Below, in pieces: positions 15,739 through 24,533 of a DNA stretch of 64,000 nt. A program made the position numbers and the translations under genes. The stretch covers positions 1-64,000 of the forward strand of contig JBOFSQ010000014.1 in the NCBI GenBank assembly GCA_051651625.1. Direction: 5' to 3'. The notes under the pieces are model-generated. The model saw nothing but the letters and a program-made list of their open reading frames with translations. It did not search any database and was not told the DNA's origin. Each line of letters begins with the position of its first letter. The first letter of the stretch is position 1. This DNA is from JBOFSQ01 sp051651625. GTDB taxonomy: Bacteria > Planctomycetota > Planctomycetia > Pirellulales > Thermoguttaceae.

Positions 15739-16506
15739 TTATTGTGTTTGCTTGGTGTCGTCGTATTCAAACGTCAACTTAATTTTGTCACCACGAAAGA
15801 GGATTTTTGAATACTCAAACGGGCGACCGTCTTTTGTAGAGATAAAGTTTTTGAGCAAGAGAAGGTGAAAACCTACTTTCACGTCAAGCACTTGAGATTC
15901 CTCGGGCGAAGCCGCAACCGATTCGAGTGTCTCGATGACGTGGTGACGGTGCAACTGGTATTCCTGCGACAAAATATCGCAAAGCTGTCGCTGAACGAGG
16001 TCGTGCTTTTCGATTCCCGGACAGAAAGACGCTGGAATATACGCCAGATGCAAACTCAACGGCTTTCCTTCAAGAAGCCGGAGTCGTTCAATCACATAGA
16101 CCGATTCACGACTCTTGGCGTCGAGTCCGAGCTGCTTCATGATTTTGTCGGACGGCTCCTCTCGTTGGACTCGTAAAATGCGTGTCGCGGTTCGGTAGCC
16201 CATCGTCTCCATCTGCGAACGGATACCGACTTGGGAGAGAGAGCGGGCCGTGATCTTGTGGTCGGCAACGTAAGTGCCTTTCCCTTGAATGCGGTAGCAG
16301 TAGCCTTCTTGTGTAAGTTGAGAAACGACCATCCGAGCCGTCATCCGACTCATTCCGTACACTTCGGCCAGTTTGTTTTCCGACGGGATCAAGTCGTGAG
16401 GTTGCCATTCACCCGAAATAATCTTCGAGCGCATGATCTCATCAAGCTGGCGATAAAGCGGTTTCGATGTTGTTCGTTTTAGCGGTGTGATTCGTGTTCG
16501 TGGCAT
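15739..16506 (-). CDS. GntR/HutC-family transcriptional regulator with UTRA domain
   Basis: 255 aa. The winged-helix DNA-binding domain (residues ~15-80) contains YRQLDEIMRSKIISGEWQPHDLIPSENKLAEVYGMSR; the UTRA ligand-binding domain fills ~95-245. HutC-type regulators usually sense a sugar phosphate or amino sugar and repress the operon they sit in. It is the fourth gene of the operon, 6 bp after gldA-like, with GGAG 9 nt before the ATG. A likely target is the quasi-palindrome GATTGTACATC overlapping the -10 of the promoter at 19937-19964 (inference). Confidence 0.92.
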   Translation of the reverse strand: MPRTRITPLKRTTSKPLYRQLDEIMRSKIISGEWQPHDLIPSENKLAEVYGMSRMTARMVVSQLTQEGYCYRIQGKGTYVADHKITARSLSQVGIRSQMETMGYRTATRILRVQREEPSDKIMKQLGLDAKSRESVYVIERLRLLEGKPLSLHLAYIPASFCPGIEKHDLVQRQLCDILSQEYQLHRHHVIETLESVAASPEESQVLDVKVGFHLLLLKNFISTKDGRPFEYSKILFRGDKIKLTFEYDDTKQTQ

Positions 16507-16512
16507 CGGTGG

Positions 16513-17607
16513 TTATCTCCGGCGTTTTCCGAGTGAATTGGCGGCGTACATCGCATCGACAATATCACTCGGCGTGACTTGAAAAGAGTGATTGTGAACA
16601 AAAGAACCTTCGCCCGAAACAGCTACAGCAAACGCGAGAAGGCGTTCGCGTGAGACGTTGTGCATGTTCATGTCTTCAAAGGTGACGGGCAATCCAACCT
16701 TCACAAGAAAATCGCAGGTTGTGTATACGTCTTCAATCCGCCAGTCTTGTTCGAGGCAAAGTTGTGTTAGCAGTCCAAACGCAACCTTTTCGCCGTGCAT
16801 TAAATTATGCGTCTCGTGAATCATCGGGAGCGAGTTGGCAATCGCGTGCGCGGTGGCCAAACCGCCGCTTTCCCAACCGACTCCCGAAAGAAGAATGTTG
16901 GCTTCAATGACCTTTTCGACGGCGGGAGTCACCACCTTTTGGGTAACCGCTTCTTTGGCTTCGATCCCGTATTCCAAAATGGTTTCGTAGCAAAGTTTCG
17001 CCATCACCATCGCGGTGAGTGATTGCGTACCGCCAGCACAGGTGACGGCGCGCGATCCAAAAGATGCGTTCGCTTCCGGCCACGTCGCAAGTGCGTCGCC
17101 CATTCCCGCGACGAAGAATCGAACGGGAGCAGCGGCAATGACTTCGGGATCGACAATGATCATGTCGGGATTGTGGTTCCACATATCGAAACCTTCGTAC
17201 TCGCCGTCTTGGTTGTACCAGACCGTACAAGCACTCGTTGGCGCGTCGTTCGAGGCGACGGTGGGGACAATCACCAATCGAACTCCAGCGAGCGCGGCGG
17301 CACCTTTCGCAGTATCAATCGCTTTGCCACCGCCGAAACCGACAACCACGTCACAGTTTTCTCGCTGGACTATTTCAACCAGAGCTTGAGCGGCGACTTT
17401 GGTCGTTTCGCCTTGAAAAATCGCGTCGCAAGCGGTCAAGCCGTTTTGCGCTGCAGAGCCGTAAATGGCCGCTCCCCAGTTGTCTTTGATGAACTGTTCC
17501 CAAACGAACAGAGGCCGCTTGCCGCAAGACGCAATATACTTGCCCGCATTCGCAAGGATTCCCTTGCCCTGACAATACTTCCCGGGTAACCACAGAATGT
17601 TCAGCAT
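16513..17607 (-). CDS. Iron-containing alcohol dehydrogenase, glycerol dehydrogenase (GldA)-like
   Basis: 364 aa, normal GldA length. VVGFGGGKAIDTAKGAAA is the NAD-binding GGGxxxDxAK loop. Metal ligands are visible as Asp in VAGMGDALATW and His in GGLATAHAI and LMHGEKVAFG. It should oxidise a polyol to a ketose/ketone with NAD. It overlaps the FGGY kinase gene by 7 bp and precedes gntR by 6 bp. Given its neighbours, the substrate is probably a C4-C6 polyol rather than glycerol itself, though glycerol is possible. Confidence 0.87.
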   Translation of the reverse strand: MLNILWLPGKYCQGKGILANAGKYIASCGKRPLFVWEQFIKDNWGAAIYGSAAQNGLTACDAIFQGETTKVAAQALVEIVQRENCDVVVGFGGGKAIDTAKGAAALAGVRLVIVPTVASNDAPTSACTVWYNQDGEYEGFDMWNHNPDMIIVDPEVIAAAPVRFFVAGMGDALATWPEANASFGSRAVTCAGGTQSLTAMVMAKLCYETILEYGIEAKEAVTQKVVTPAVEKVIEANILLSGVGWESGGLATAHAIANSLPMIHETHNLMHGEKVAFGLLTQLCLEQDWRIEDVYTTCDFLVKVGLPVTFEDMNMHNVSRERLLAFAVAVSGEGSFVHNHSFQVTPSDIVDAMYAANSLGKRRR

Positions 17608-19142
17608 GTTGGATCGACTTTCTCTTGGTTTGTGGACTGAAGTTGGCTTGTGTACAATTCGCAGTAATGTTCACTCGTCTTGCGAAAAATCTCCACCTGT
17701 TCGGGAACAGGATTGACACTTTCGGCGAAGCGAACCATTTGGGCCACGCCTTGATCGACGTTGGAAATCATCTTTGCACCGATGGCCGCAAAAAGAGCGG
17801 CGGCCAAAAGAGTTGCGTTGGGGACTTCCAATGTTTGAACGGGGATGTTGAAAATGTTCGCCACTGTTTGACGCCAAATCGGCGAGGCGGTGGCCCCGCC
17901 AGTCATTGTCAGCGAACGAATCGTGACGCCAGCTCTTTGCATTTCGCGGTACATGTCATAGCTTTCGAGCGTGACTCCTTCGATCACAGCCCGCAGCATA
18001 TCGCTTCTCGAATGTGAGAATCGCAGTCCGGCAAACATCCCTTGCAAGTGAGGATTCCAAAGTGGATAACCGGCTCCGCTGAGAAATGGAAGGAACGCCA
18101 CGCCTCGTGCTCCCGGTTCGCTGTCGGCCAATAATCGTTCCATCAAGGCGTAAGTATCTTCGCCCGTTTGGGCCGACGTCATTTTTTCAGGAACTGCCAA
18201 AACATCGCGTGCCCAGCGGTAACACGATGCGGCTCCAAGTTGAATTCCTTCAAGCTCAAAGAGACCGATCTTTCCTGAAGATGGCACCATCAGGCCCGGA
18301 CTTTTTTCCAGATCAATCCTATCGGTGGCGACGACAAGCAATCCGGCTGTTCCGAGTGTTAGTGATGCGTCGCCCGCACGGATAACTCCGGCACCGATGG
18401 CGGCACACTGTTGATCGCCAGTTGTACAAACAAGTGGTGTTCCGGCGAGAAGTCCCGTCGCTTGCGCTGCCGACTTACTGATCGTACCGACCACGCTCCC
18501 CGGCTTTACCAGCGGAGCAAAGAGCGAACTATCAAGTCCAAATGTTTGCAAAATCTGATCCGACCAATCGAGTCGATGAATGTCGATCATCCCAGAACAG
18601 CAGGCGGACGTTACTTCCGTATGAAGTTCTGCGCCCAAGCGATGGAGAATGTAGTCGCCGGGAAAAACGACCCTGTGAACCTGACTCCAAATCGACGGGG
18701 CAAACTTCTTGAACCAAACCAGTTTTTCGAGCGTGTAAGTGGGCGTAAGCGGCATTCCCGATATTTTGTAGAGCGCGGCAGCGTCAATCATTGACGCCAT
18801 CTCATCAATCACGACGGCGGCGCGGTTGTCTTGCCAAACGATCAAACGGTTGTTGATTAACTCGCCGTCGCGATTCAGCAGTCCAAAAGTTGCGCGTTGA
18901 GAGGTGACACCAATCGCGGCGATCTCGCTCGGCTTGCCTCCGCCTTTTGTGATCGTTTCGGCAATCGTGTCGAGAGTTGCGGCGAGTATTTCTTCGGCGT
19001 CTTGCTCTACCTGATGTTCGCTTGGAAAGATGGAACGGTATTCCCGATAAGCGGTGGCGTGGGAATTTCCTTGGGCGTCAAAAATCATCGCGTTGACACC
19101 AGTGGTTCCCACATCGACGGCGAGCAAAGAGCCGCGTTTCAT
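17601..19142 (-). CDS. FGGY-family carbohydrate kinase
   Basis: 513 aa, complete. The N-terminal phosphate-binding loop is LLAVDVGTTGVNAMIFD, with IGVTSQRATFGLLNRDG, LIVWQDNRAA, TGDQQCAAIGAGV and TMTGGATASPIWRQTVANIFN in the expected order. It phosphorylates a sugar, ketose or polyol, between glycerol kinase and xylulokinase in type. It overlaps deoC-like by 4 bp (ATGA) and gldA-like by 7 bp, so the three are translationally coupled. The substrate is not assignable from sequence. Confidence 0.9.
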   Translation of the reverse strand: MKRGSLLAVDVGTTGVNAMIFDAQGNSHATAYREYRSIFPSEHQVEQDAEEILAATLDTIAETITKGGGKPSEIAAIGVTSQRATFGLLNRDGELINNRLIVWQDNRAAVVIDEMASMIDAAALYKISGMPLTPTYTLEKLVWFKKFAPSIWSQVHRVVFPGDYILHRLGAELHTEVTSACCSGMIDIHRLDWSDQILQTFGLDSSLFAPLVKPGSVVGTISKSAAQATGLLAGTPLVCTTGDQQCAAIGAGVIRAGDASLTLGTAGLLVVATDRIDLEKSPGLMVPSSGKIGLFELEGIQLGAASCYRWARDVLAVPEKMTSAQTGEDTYALMERLLADSEPGARGVAFLPFLSGAGYPLWNPHLQGMFAGLRFSHSRSDMLRAVIEGVTLESYDMYREMQRAGVTIRSLTMTGGATASPIWRQTVANIFNIPVQTLEVPNATLLAAALFAAIGAKMISNVDQGVAQMVRFAESVNPVPEQVEIFRKTSEHYCELYTSQLQSTNQEKVDPTC

Positions 19143-19873
19143 CGCGTTTTCCCTTTTCCTTTGTATGGTGGGACGAGTCCCAGTGCACGCATCTGATCGA
19201 GGGCGTCGATGATTTCGGGTGCAGCGCGAGTTCCGACGAGTTCTGCGCCAGCGGTGAGAAATGCGTAAGCGTTTTGTGGTCGCGGAAACTTCACACCAGC
19301 CACTTTGAGTTTAACGTCGGTATTTTTGAGCGTCTCACGCATTACAAGAAATTGCTCCATCGACGGTCCCTCGAACTGTCCCGACGACGTTTTCGCATAA
19401 GCCGCTCCACTTTCAGCAATCAGTTTGCACGCTGTAGCGATTTCGTCATTGGTCAAGAAGCAGACTTCAATGATGACCTTGGTGAGCGTGCTTCCTGCGG
19501 CTTTCACAAAATCAGCCAAATCTTGACGCACGACTTGAACGTGTCCGCTTTTCAACGCCCCAATATTAATAACGAGATCAAGTGCGGAACAGCCTGCTTC
19601 TACGGCCTTCTCTGCCTCAAATGCCTTGACGACCGACGGTGAAGCCCCAAATGGAAAGTCAATTCCGGTTCCGACGAGAATGTCGGTCCCTTGAAGCTCT
19701 TCGCAAACGACTGGCGACCAGTACGATGTCGCGGTATAAAAGGCGGCACAGTTATACTGTATCGCCTCACGGCAACCGCTGCGAATTTCCGATTCGGTGG
19801 TCTGCTTTGGCAAGATCGAGTGATCAAACAACTTACCAATACAACTGCGATCATAAGTGGAAAGATCAATCAT
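19139..19873 (-). CDS. DeoC-family class I aldolase (deoxyribose-phosphate aldolase-like)
   Basis: 244 aa. Catalytic residues equivalent to the E. coli DeoC set are visible: Asp99 in ALDLVINIG, Lys132 in TKVIIE, Schiff-base Lys161 in AYAKTSSG, and a Lys in LKVAGVKFP. The typical second Gly of the phosphate loop is replaced (VAGVKFP instead of AGGIR), and EVCFL stands where EtclL is usual, so the substrate may not be deoxyribose 5-phosphate. It is the first gene of the operon, about 60 nt below the promoter. Having a class I and a class II aldolase together in one operon is notable. Confidence 0.85.
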   Translation of the reverse strand: MIDLSTYDRSCIGKLFDHSILPKQTTESEIRSGCREAIQYNCAAFYTATSYWSPVVCEELQGTDILVGTGIDFPFGASPSVVKAFEAEKAVEAGCSALDLVINIGALKSGHVQVVRQDLADFVKAAGSTLTKVIIEVCFLTNDEIATACKLIAESGAAYAKTSSGQFEGPSMEQFLVMRETLKNTDVKLKVAGVKFPRPQNAYAFLTAGAELVGTRAAPEIIDALDQMRALGLVPPYKGKGKTR

Positions 19874-19936
19874 GGCGACTGTTCCTCAAGCGAACTTTGG
19901 GAGTTAACGTCAACACACAACAAATGTATAGCGTTG

Positions 19937-19964
19937 ATTGTACATCTAGCTTTTATATTGTCAA
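19937..19964 (-). promoter_or_regulatory. Promoter and possible GntR operator of the sugar operon
   Basis: Minus-strand TTGACA (19959-19964), 16-nt spacer, TACAAT (19937-19942). The -10 lies within GATTGTACATC (19936-19946), an almost palindromic 11-mer that is a reasonable operator for the GntR regulator encoded downstream. Confidence 0.65.
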
Positions 19965-20068
19965 GCTGTATTAGTGTTCTCAACAATAGCAAATGGATCG
20001 CGTGAACGACTCCCCACCTTGCAATTTTCGCGTATCGCGGGAAAATGCCACGCGAAAGGAAAATTGCA

Positions 20069-21337
20069 ATGACATCAGAAAATAACCTTGCAGAATACTG
20101 TCGCGGCGTCGCGGTGCGGGCGCGGGCGGCGGCGCGGGCGATGGCGGGCGTTACAGGCGAACAGAAAAATGAGATGCTCCGCGTCGCAGCCGAACTCATC
20201 CGAAAGCGAACAAAAAATATCCTCGCCGAAAACAAACGCGACATCGACGCCGCTCCAACATTCGGTCTACAACCAGCCGAAATCGACAGACTCGTTCTAA
20301 ACGAAAAACGTCTCGACGAAATAACTACTGCACTGGCCGAAGTCGCCGCGTTCCCAGACCCAATCGGCGAAGTCATCTCGTCAACAATTCGTCCGAACGG
20401 ACTCGAAGTTCAAAAAGTTCGCGTCCCGCTTGGCACGGTTTTCTTCATCTACGAATCGCGTCCAAACGTCACGCCCGACGCCGCCGCGATCTGTATCAAA
20501 AGCGGCAACGCGGTTATATTGCGCGGCGGAAAAGAAGCGTTTCACTCCAACGTTGCCTTCGCAGATATTCTGATCGAAGCGGCGTCGTGCGCGGGGCTGC
20601 CGAGCGGAATCGTCGAACTCGTGCGAACAACCGACCGCGAAGCAGTCGGCAATTTCTTGAAGATGAACGACCTCATTGACCTGACAATTCCGCGCGGCGG
20701 TGAAGGGTTGATTCATCGCGTCGCCGCCGAAGCGACGATGCCCGTGATCAAACACTTCGCCGGAAATTGCCACGTCTACATCGACCGCGCCGCCGACGCC
20801 GACATCGCCGAGCGTGTCACCGTCAACGCGAAGTGTCAACGGATGGGAGTCTGCAACGCGGCGGAGTCGCTCGTGGTTCACGCCGACGTTTTGCACACGA
20901 TATTTCCGCGCGTCGCCGCCGCACTTCTTTCGCGCGGAATCGAACTGCGCGGCGACCAGCGTGCGTGCGACGTGGTTCGTGAAATTGTCGCCGCAACCGA
21001 CGCCGACTTCAAGACCGAGTTTCACGGGCCGATTATGTCGGTTTCGGTTGTCGATTCGCTCGAAGAGGCGATTATGCACATCAACAAGTTTAGCGACGGG
21101 CACACCGAGGCGATCATCACTCAAGACCTCACCGCCGCACGCAGATTCGCCGCCGCCATCGACAGCAGCGCAGTCATCATCAACGCCAGCACGCGATTCA
21201 ACGACGGCGGACAATTCGGACTCGGTGCAGAAATCGGAATCAGTACCGACAAATTCCACGCCCGCGGCCCGTGCGGTGTACTCGAACTGACAAGCTACAA
21301 GTATGTTGTGTACGGTGATGGGCAGGTGAGAGAGTGA
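20069..21337 (+). CDS. proA: Gamma-glutamyl phosphate reductase
   Basis: 422 aa; second step of proline biosynthesis (glutamyl-5-phosphate to glutamate semialdehyde, NADPH). Recognised by KVRVPLGTVFFIYESRPNVTPDAAAICIKSGNAVILRGGKEA, the catalytic-Cys region (VNAKCQRMGVCNAAESLVVH) and the C-terminal FGLGAEIGISTDKFHARGPCGVLELTSYK block. The start was set at ATG 20069 because AAAGGAAA precedes it; an earlier in-frame ATG at 20045 lacks an RBS. It is divergent from the sugar operon and not adjacent to proB. Confidence 0.95.
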   Translation: MTSENNLAEYCRGVAVRARAAARAMAGVTGEQKNEMLRVAAELIRKRTKNILAENKRDIDAAPTFGLQPAEIDRLVLNEKRLDEITTALAEVAAFPDPIGEVISSTIRPNGLEVQKVRVPLGTVFFIYESRPNVTPDAAAICIKSGNAVILRGGKEAFHSNVAFADILIEAASCAGLPSGIVELVRTTDREAVGNFLKMNDLIDLTIPRGGEGLIHRVAAEATMPVIKHFAGNCHVYIDRAADADIAERVTVNAKCQRMGVCNAAESLVVHADVLHTIFPRVAAALLSRGIELRGDQRACDVVREIVAATDADFKTEFHGPIMSVSVVDSLEEAIMHINKFSDGHTEAIITQDLTAARRFAAAIDSSAVIINASTRFNDGGQFGLGAEIGISTDKFHARGPCGVLELTSYKYVVYGDGQVRE

Positions 21338-21360
21338 AACGAGTGGTAGTGCAACCGGTG

Positions 21361-21432
21361 GTGCAACCCCAAGTCCAATAGGACATATAGGCCCTATATG
21401 ACCTATACGTCCTATTAGATTTGGGGTTGCAC
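21361..21432. repeat. Family A 72-nt near-perfect hairpin
   Basis: Position 21361 pairs with 21432 and so on for 31 positions, with two mismatches and one G-T pair. The outer arms are GTGCAACCCCAA and TTGGGGTTGCAC; the inner arms contain AATAGGACATATAGG and CCTATACGTCCTATT. Related copies lie at 24453-24488 and 32719-32765. No T-run follows, so it is not an ordinary terminator. Confidence 0.9.
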
Positions 21433-21435
21433 AGT

Positions 21436-21464
21436 CACTCGCTTACGCTTCCCGCTCTGATTCG
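21436..21464 (-). repeat. Family B repeat, single copy
   Basis: CACTCGCTTACGCTTCCCGC and following bases, the reverse orientation of the core GAAGCGTAAGCGAGTG (here GGAAGCG variant). It abuts the family A hairpin. Confidence 0.85.
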
Positions 21465-21499
21465 GTTGCTGCGATGTCAACCGGTTCTTCACCGGCGGG

Positions 21500-21528
21500 T
21501 TTACACCCGCCGCTCGCCTCGATATAAT
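21500..21528 (+). promoter_or_regulatory. Candidate promoter of the DUF1015 gene
   Basis: TTTACA (21500-21505), 17-nt spacer, TATAAT (21523-21528), about 50 nt before the ATG. The -35 lies inside the small palindrome GGCGGGTTTACACCCGCC. Confidence 0.55.
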
Positions 21529-21577
21529 CCGCCCCTCTATTCGCAGTTCCAAACAATACATCACAAACGAGGTTTCC

Positions 21578-22909
21578 ATGCCACAGGTCGCTCCGATGGC
21601 GGCGTATCGCTATAATTTGGCTCAAGTTGGTTCACTATCAGATGTCGTCGCGCCGCCTTACGACGTAATCGACGCCGCGTTTCAAGACGAACTCTACGCA
21701 CGGTCGCCGTACAACGTCATCCGCCTAATTCTCGGCAAGATGCACGCAAACGACTCCGCCGAAGACAACCGCTACACCCGCGCCGCCAAAACGCTACGCG
21801 AGTGGAAAGAAAGCGGCGTCGTCGTCCGCGACGGCGACGAAGCGATCTACGTCTATCACCAAATCTATGAAGTCGGCGGACGCCAACACACAAGGCGCGG
21901 TTTTATGTTGCGGTGCGAAGCGGTGCCGTTCGGCGAAGGAATGGTCTACCCGCACGAGCTAACAATGTCTGGGCCGAAACTCGACCGCCTCATGCTCACA
22001 ACAGCCTGCAAGACAAACTTCAGCCAAATCTTCGGTCTCTATCCCGAACAGTCACAAGACGAGAACAACATACAAGATCGACTCGAACGCCAAATCGCAG
22101 ACGAAGGTCTCACGCCACTCGAAGCAACCGACAACCTCGGAACGATTCACCGAATGTGGATCGTCACAAATCCGCAAACGATAACGCACGTCGTTCAGTC
22201 GATGGCGACAAAACCGATCTTCGTCGCCGATGGACATCATCGTTACGAGACTGCGTGCAACTACCGCAAACAGATACGCGAGATGGGACTTCTCACGCCG
22301 CAACACGCGGCGAACTACGTTTTGATGTTCTGTATTGCGATGGACGATCCGGGGTTGCTCGTGCTGCCGACGCACCGTCTCCTTCGCGGCATTCCGCCGA
22401 TGACAAGCTCCGAACTCGCAACAAAACTCGGCGACTTTTTCACGACGCGAGTTGTTGCCACTGGTCGTTCGTCGGCACAAAAAGTCTGGGACGAGATCGA
22501 AACGAGTGGCGATCAGACGACGCTCGGTCTCTTCACGCAAAAAGACGAGACGTGGACACTCGCCACGCTCACCTCGCGCGGCGCAGAAGAAATGGACAAA
22601 CTCGCATCCGACCACCATCCCGAATGGCGCGCACTCGGCGTAAGTATCTTGCACAGACTCGTCATCGAAACGGTACTCGGTCAAAAGTACGACCTCAAAG
22701 ACGACTCGACGAAACCGACTTACGTTCACCAAGTCGGCGAAGTTGTCAGCGAACTTGCGACGGGAAAATACAATGTCGCCGCGCTCGTTATGCCCGCGAC
22801 GGTTGAACACATTGAGACGTTAAGTTTACTCGGCGACCGCATGCCGGCAAAGAGTACATACTTCTTTCCGAAACTGATTTCGGGGTTTGTGTTTAATTCG
22901 CTGGAGTGA
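21578..22909 (+). CDS. DUF1015 family protein
   Basis: 443 aa. The N-terminus MPQVAPMAAYRYN followed by DVVAPPYDVID, YNVIRLILGK and later TTACKTNFSQIFGLYPE and KPIFVADGHHRYETACNYR are the DUF1015 signature blocks. The family is widespread, often near serine or phosphoglycerate dehydrogenase genes, and has no proven biochemical role; the conserved DGHHRYE suggests a metal or phosphate site. It is transcribed alone from the promoter at 21500-21528. The spacer behind it carries repeat material rather than a gene. Confidence 0.9.
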   Translation: MPQVAPMAAYRYNLAQVGSLSDVVAPPYDVIDAAFQDELYARSPYNVIRLILGKMHANDSAEDNRYTRAAKTLREWKESGVVVRDGDEAIYVYHQIYEVGGRQHTRRGFMLRCEAVPFGEGMVYPHELTMSGPKLDRLMLTTACKTNFSQIFGLYPEQSQDENNIQDRLERQIADEGLTPLEATDNLGTIHRMWIVTNPQTITHVVQSMATKPIFVADGHHRYETACNYRKQIREMGLLTPQHAANYVLMFCIAMDDPGLLVLPTHRLLRGIPPMTSSELATKLGDFFTTRVVATGRSSAQKVWDEIETSGDQTTLGLFTQKDETWTLATLTSRGAEEMDKLASDHHPEWRALGVSILHRLVIETVLGQKYDLKDDSTKPTYVHQVGEVVSELATGKYNVAALVMPATVEHIETLSLLGDRMPAKSTYFFPKLISGFVFNSLE

Positions 22910-23000
22910 AGTTCGACCCGTTACGGGGCTACTGCGCCGCGAAATCGAAGGTGTAGTAAAATATGCTTGCACGAGGACATTGGTTGTCCGAGTTTTTGTC

Positions 23001-23057
23001 CCGTTGGGGCGACAGAACTTAGCCGTGGGTGATCGGTATTCCGGGAACCCACGGTAC
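23001..23057. repeat. Family E palindromic repeat (57-59 bp)
   Basis: Starts CCCGTTGGGGCGACAG, contains AACTTAGCCGTGGGTGA and ends GGGAACCCACGGTA. The reverse complement of 63718-63776 matches nearly base for base. CCGTGGGT and ACCCACGG form the inner stem. It occupies most of the spacer between DUF1015 and thiC; no TPP riboswitch is visible there. Confidence 0.85.
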
Positions 23058-23084
23058 CCACTACCGAAATCATAACACAATAGC

Positions 23085-24395
23085 ATGACACAATACCTTG
23101 AAGCGTGTGCGGGAGTCATTACTCCCGAAATGGAGTTTGTTGCGGCGACGGAACGGCTCGATGCGGAAACAGTGCGGTGCGAAGTGGCGGCTGGGCGGAT
23201 GGTAATTCCGGCAAACAAGTCGCACCTCGCGCTCGGCCTGCGTCCTATCGGGATCGGCGTCGCGGCGACAACGAAGATCAATGCCAATCTCGGCAACTCG
23301 TCGCTTGCCGGTTGTGTTGACGGTGAAGTGGCGAAAGTCCACGACGCCATCGGTTACGGTGCTGACACCGTGATGGACCTCTCGACAGGTAACGACATAA
23401 ACGCGACTCGTGAGCGGATTCTCCATGAAGTGAAAGTTCCACTCGGAACGGTGCCGCTCTATCAGGCGTGCGCCGAGATCGACGACATCGCCGACCTCAC
23501 GCCGCAACAATTTCTCGATGTCGTAGAGCAGCAGTCGCGTCAGGGCGTTGACTATATGACGATTCACTGCGCACTTTTGCGGCGACACTTGCCGCTCGTC
23601 TCGTCGAGACTTGCGGGGATTGTGAGTCGCGGCGGTGCGCTCGTTGCGAAGTGGATGGTGGTGCGTGGCGAAGAAAATCCGTTCTACACTCACTTCGACA
23701 AACTTTGCGAAATAATGCGACAGCACGACGTAACGTGGAGTCTCGGCGACGGTTTGCGTCCGGGGTGTCTTCACGACGCGAGCGACGCGGCGCAGTTTGG
23801 CGAACTCTCCGTAATGGGCGAACTGACGCAGCGTGGCTGGAAACTCGGTTGTCAAGTGATGATTGAGGGGCCGGGGCACGTCCCGTTCGATCAGATCGAG
23901 ATGAACATGCGTCGTCAGCGAGAAGAGTGTTTTGGTGCGCCGTTTTATGTTCTTGGCCCCGTCGTGTGCGACATTGCACCGGGTTACGATCACATCACCA
24001 GTGCTATCGGTGCGACGATGGCGGCGTATCACGGCGCGGCGATGCTGTGTTATGTTACGCCGAAGGAACACCTCGGACTTCCGAACCGTGAAGACGTGCG
24101 TCAAGGTGTGATTGCCTACAAGATCGCGGCGCACGCTGCGGACATTGCGCGTCATCGAATCGGCGCACGCGACCGCGACGACGCGATGGCGCGGGCGCGA
24201 TATGCGTTCGATTGGGAGCAGCAGTTCGCGCTCTCACTTGATCCCGCCCGCGCACGCGAATACTACGAAGAGTCTCGTGGCGGCGCGAGTAGCTGCGACG
24301 AAAACTTCTGTACAATGTGCGGCCCAAAGTTTTGCGCAATGAAGACAACACACGAATTGCGTGCAATGACCGAACAATCGGAGCGGGAAGCGTAA
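23085..24395 (+). CDS. thiC: Phosphomethylpyrimidine synthase (radical SAM)
   Basis: 436 aa, complete; makes HMP-phosphate from aminoimidazole ribotide for thiamine synthesis. Visible motifs are GIGVAATTKINANLGNS, DTVMDLSTGNDI, EGPGHVPFDQIEMNM and APGYDHITSAIGA. The atypical C-terminal iron-sulfur site CTMCGPKFC (C-x2-C-x4-C) is intact. The last residues, SEREA-stop, are encoded by a family B repeat (24378-24405), so the natural C-terminus has been replaced or extended. ATG 23085 follows a spacer filled by a family E repeat; no THI-box was recognised. Confidence 0.95.
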   Translation: MTQYLEACAGVITPEMEFVAATERLDAETVRCEVAAGRMVIPANKSHLALGLRPIGIGVAATTKINANLGNSSLAGCVDGEVAKVHDAIGYGADTVMDLSTGNDINATRERILHEVKVPLGTVPLYQACAEIDDIADLTPQQFLDVVEQQSRQGVDYMTIHCALLRRHLPLVSSRLAGIVSRGGALVAKWMVVRGEENPFYTHFDKLCEIMRQHDVTWSLGDGLRPGCLHDASDAAQFGELSVMGELTQRGWKLGCQVMIEGPGHVPFDQIEMNMRRQREECFGAPFYVLGPVVCDIAPGYDHITSAIGATMAAYHGAAMLCYVTPKEHLGLPNREDVRQGVIAYKIAAHAADIARHRIGARDRDDAMARARYAFDWEQQFALSLDPARAREYYEESRGGASSCDENFCTMCGPKFCAMKTTHELRAMTEQSEREA

Positions 24396-24405
24396 GCGAG
24401 TGCCC
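24378..24405 (+). repeat. Family B repeat supplying the thiC stop codon
   Basis: TCGGAGCGGGAAGCGTAAGC and following GAGTGCCC. The TAA at 24393-24395 inside the repeat is the thiC stop. Confidence 0.88.
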
Positions 24406-24452
24406 AATGGCGAGCTGTGGCTGTAAAGCCACCGGTGGAATCTTCACCAATA

Positions 24453-24488
24453 AGACCTATGAGTCCTATAGGACCTATACGTCCTATG
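24453..24488. repeat. Family A repeat, shorter copy
   Basis: Contains AGTCCTATAGGACCTATACG (24462-24481), the same words as 21361-21432 and 32719-32765. It lies in the short spacer between thiC and the DnaA-like gene, directly followed by a family D motif (24509-24521). Confidence 0.8.
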
Positions 24489-24533
24489 GAGGATGAGGAT
24501 GAATTAACCGTGAATGGTGACGAGGTTGCGTCA

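Noticed and set aside
22910..23084. TPP riboswitch in front of thiC
   Set aside because: The spacer is filled by a family E palindromic repeat, and neither CTGAGA nor the other conserved THI-box segments are visible.
23070..24155. 361-aa minus-strand ORF opposite thiC
   Set aside because: The plus-strand frame is an unambiguous ThiC with all motifs; the antisense frame has an Arg/His-rich shadow composition.
24417..24533. N-terminal extension of the DnaA-like protein (PIGPIRPMEDEDEL)
   Set aside because: It is encoded by family A and D repeats, and a start with RBS follows at 24534.
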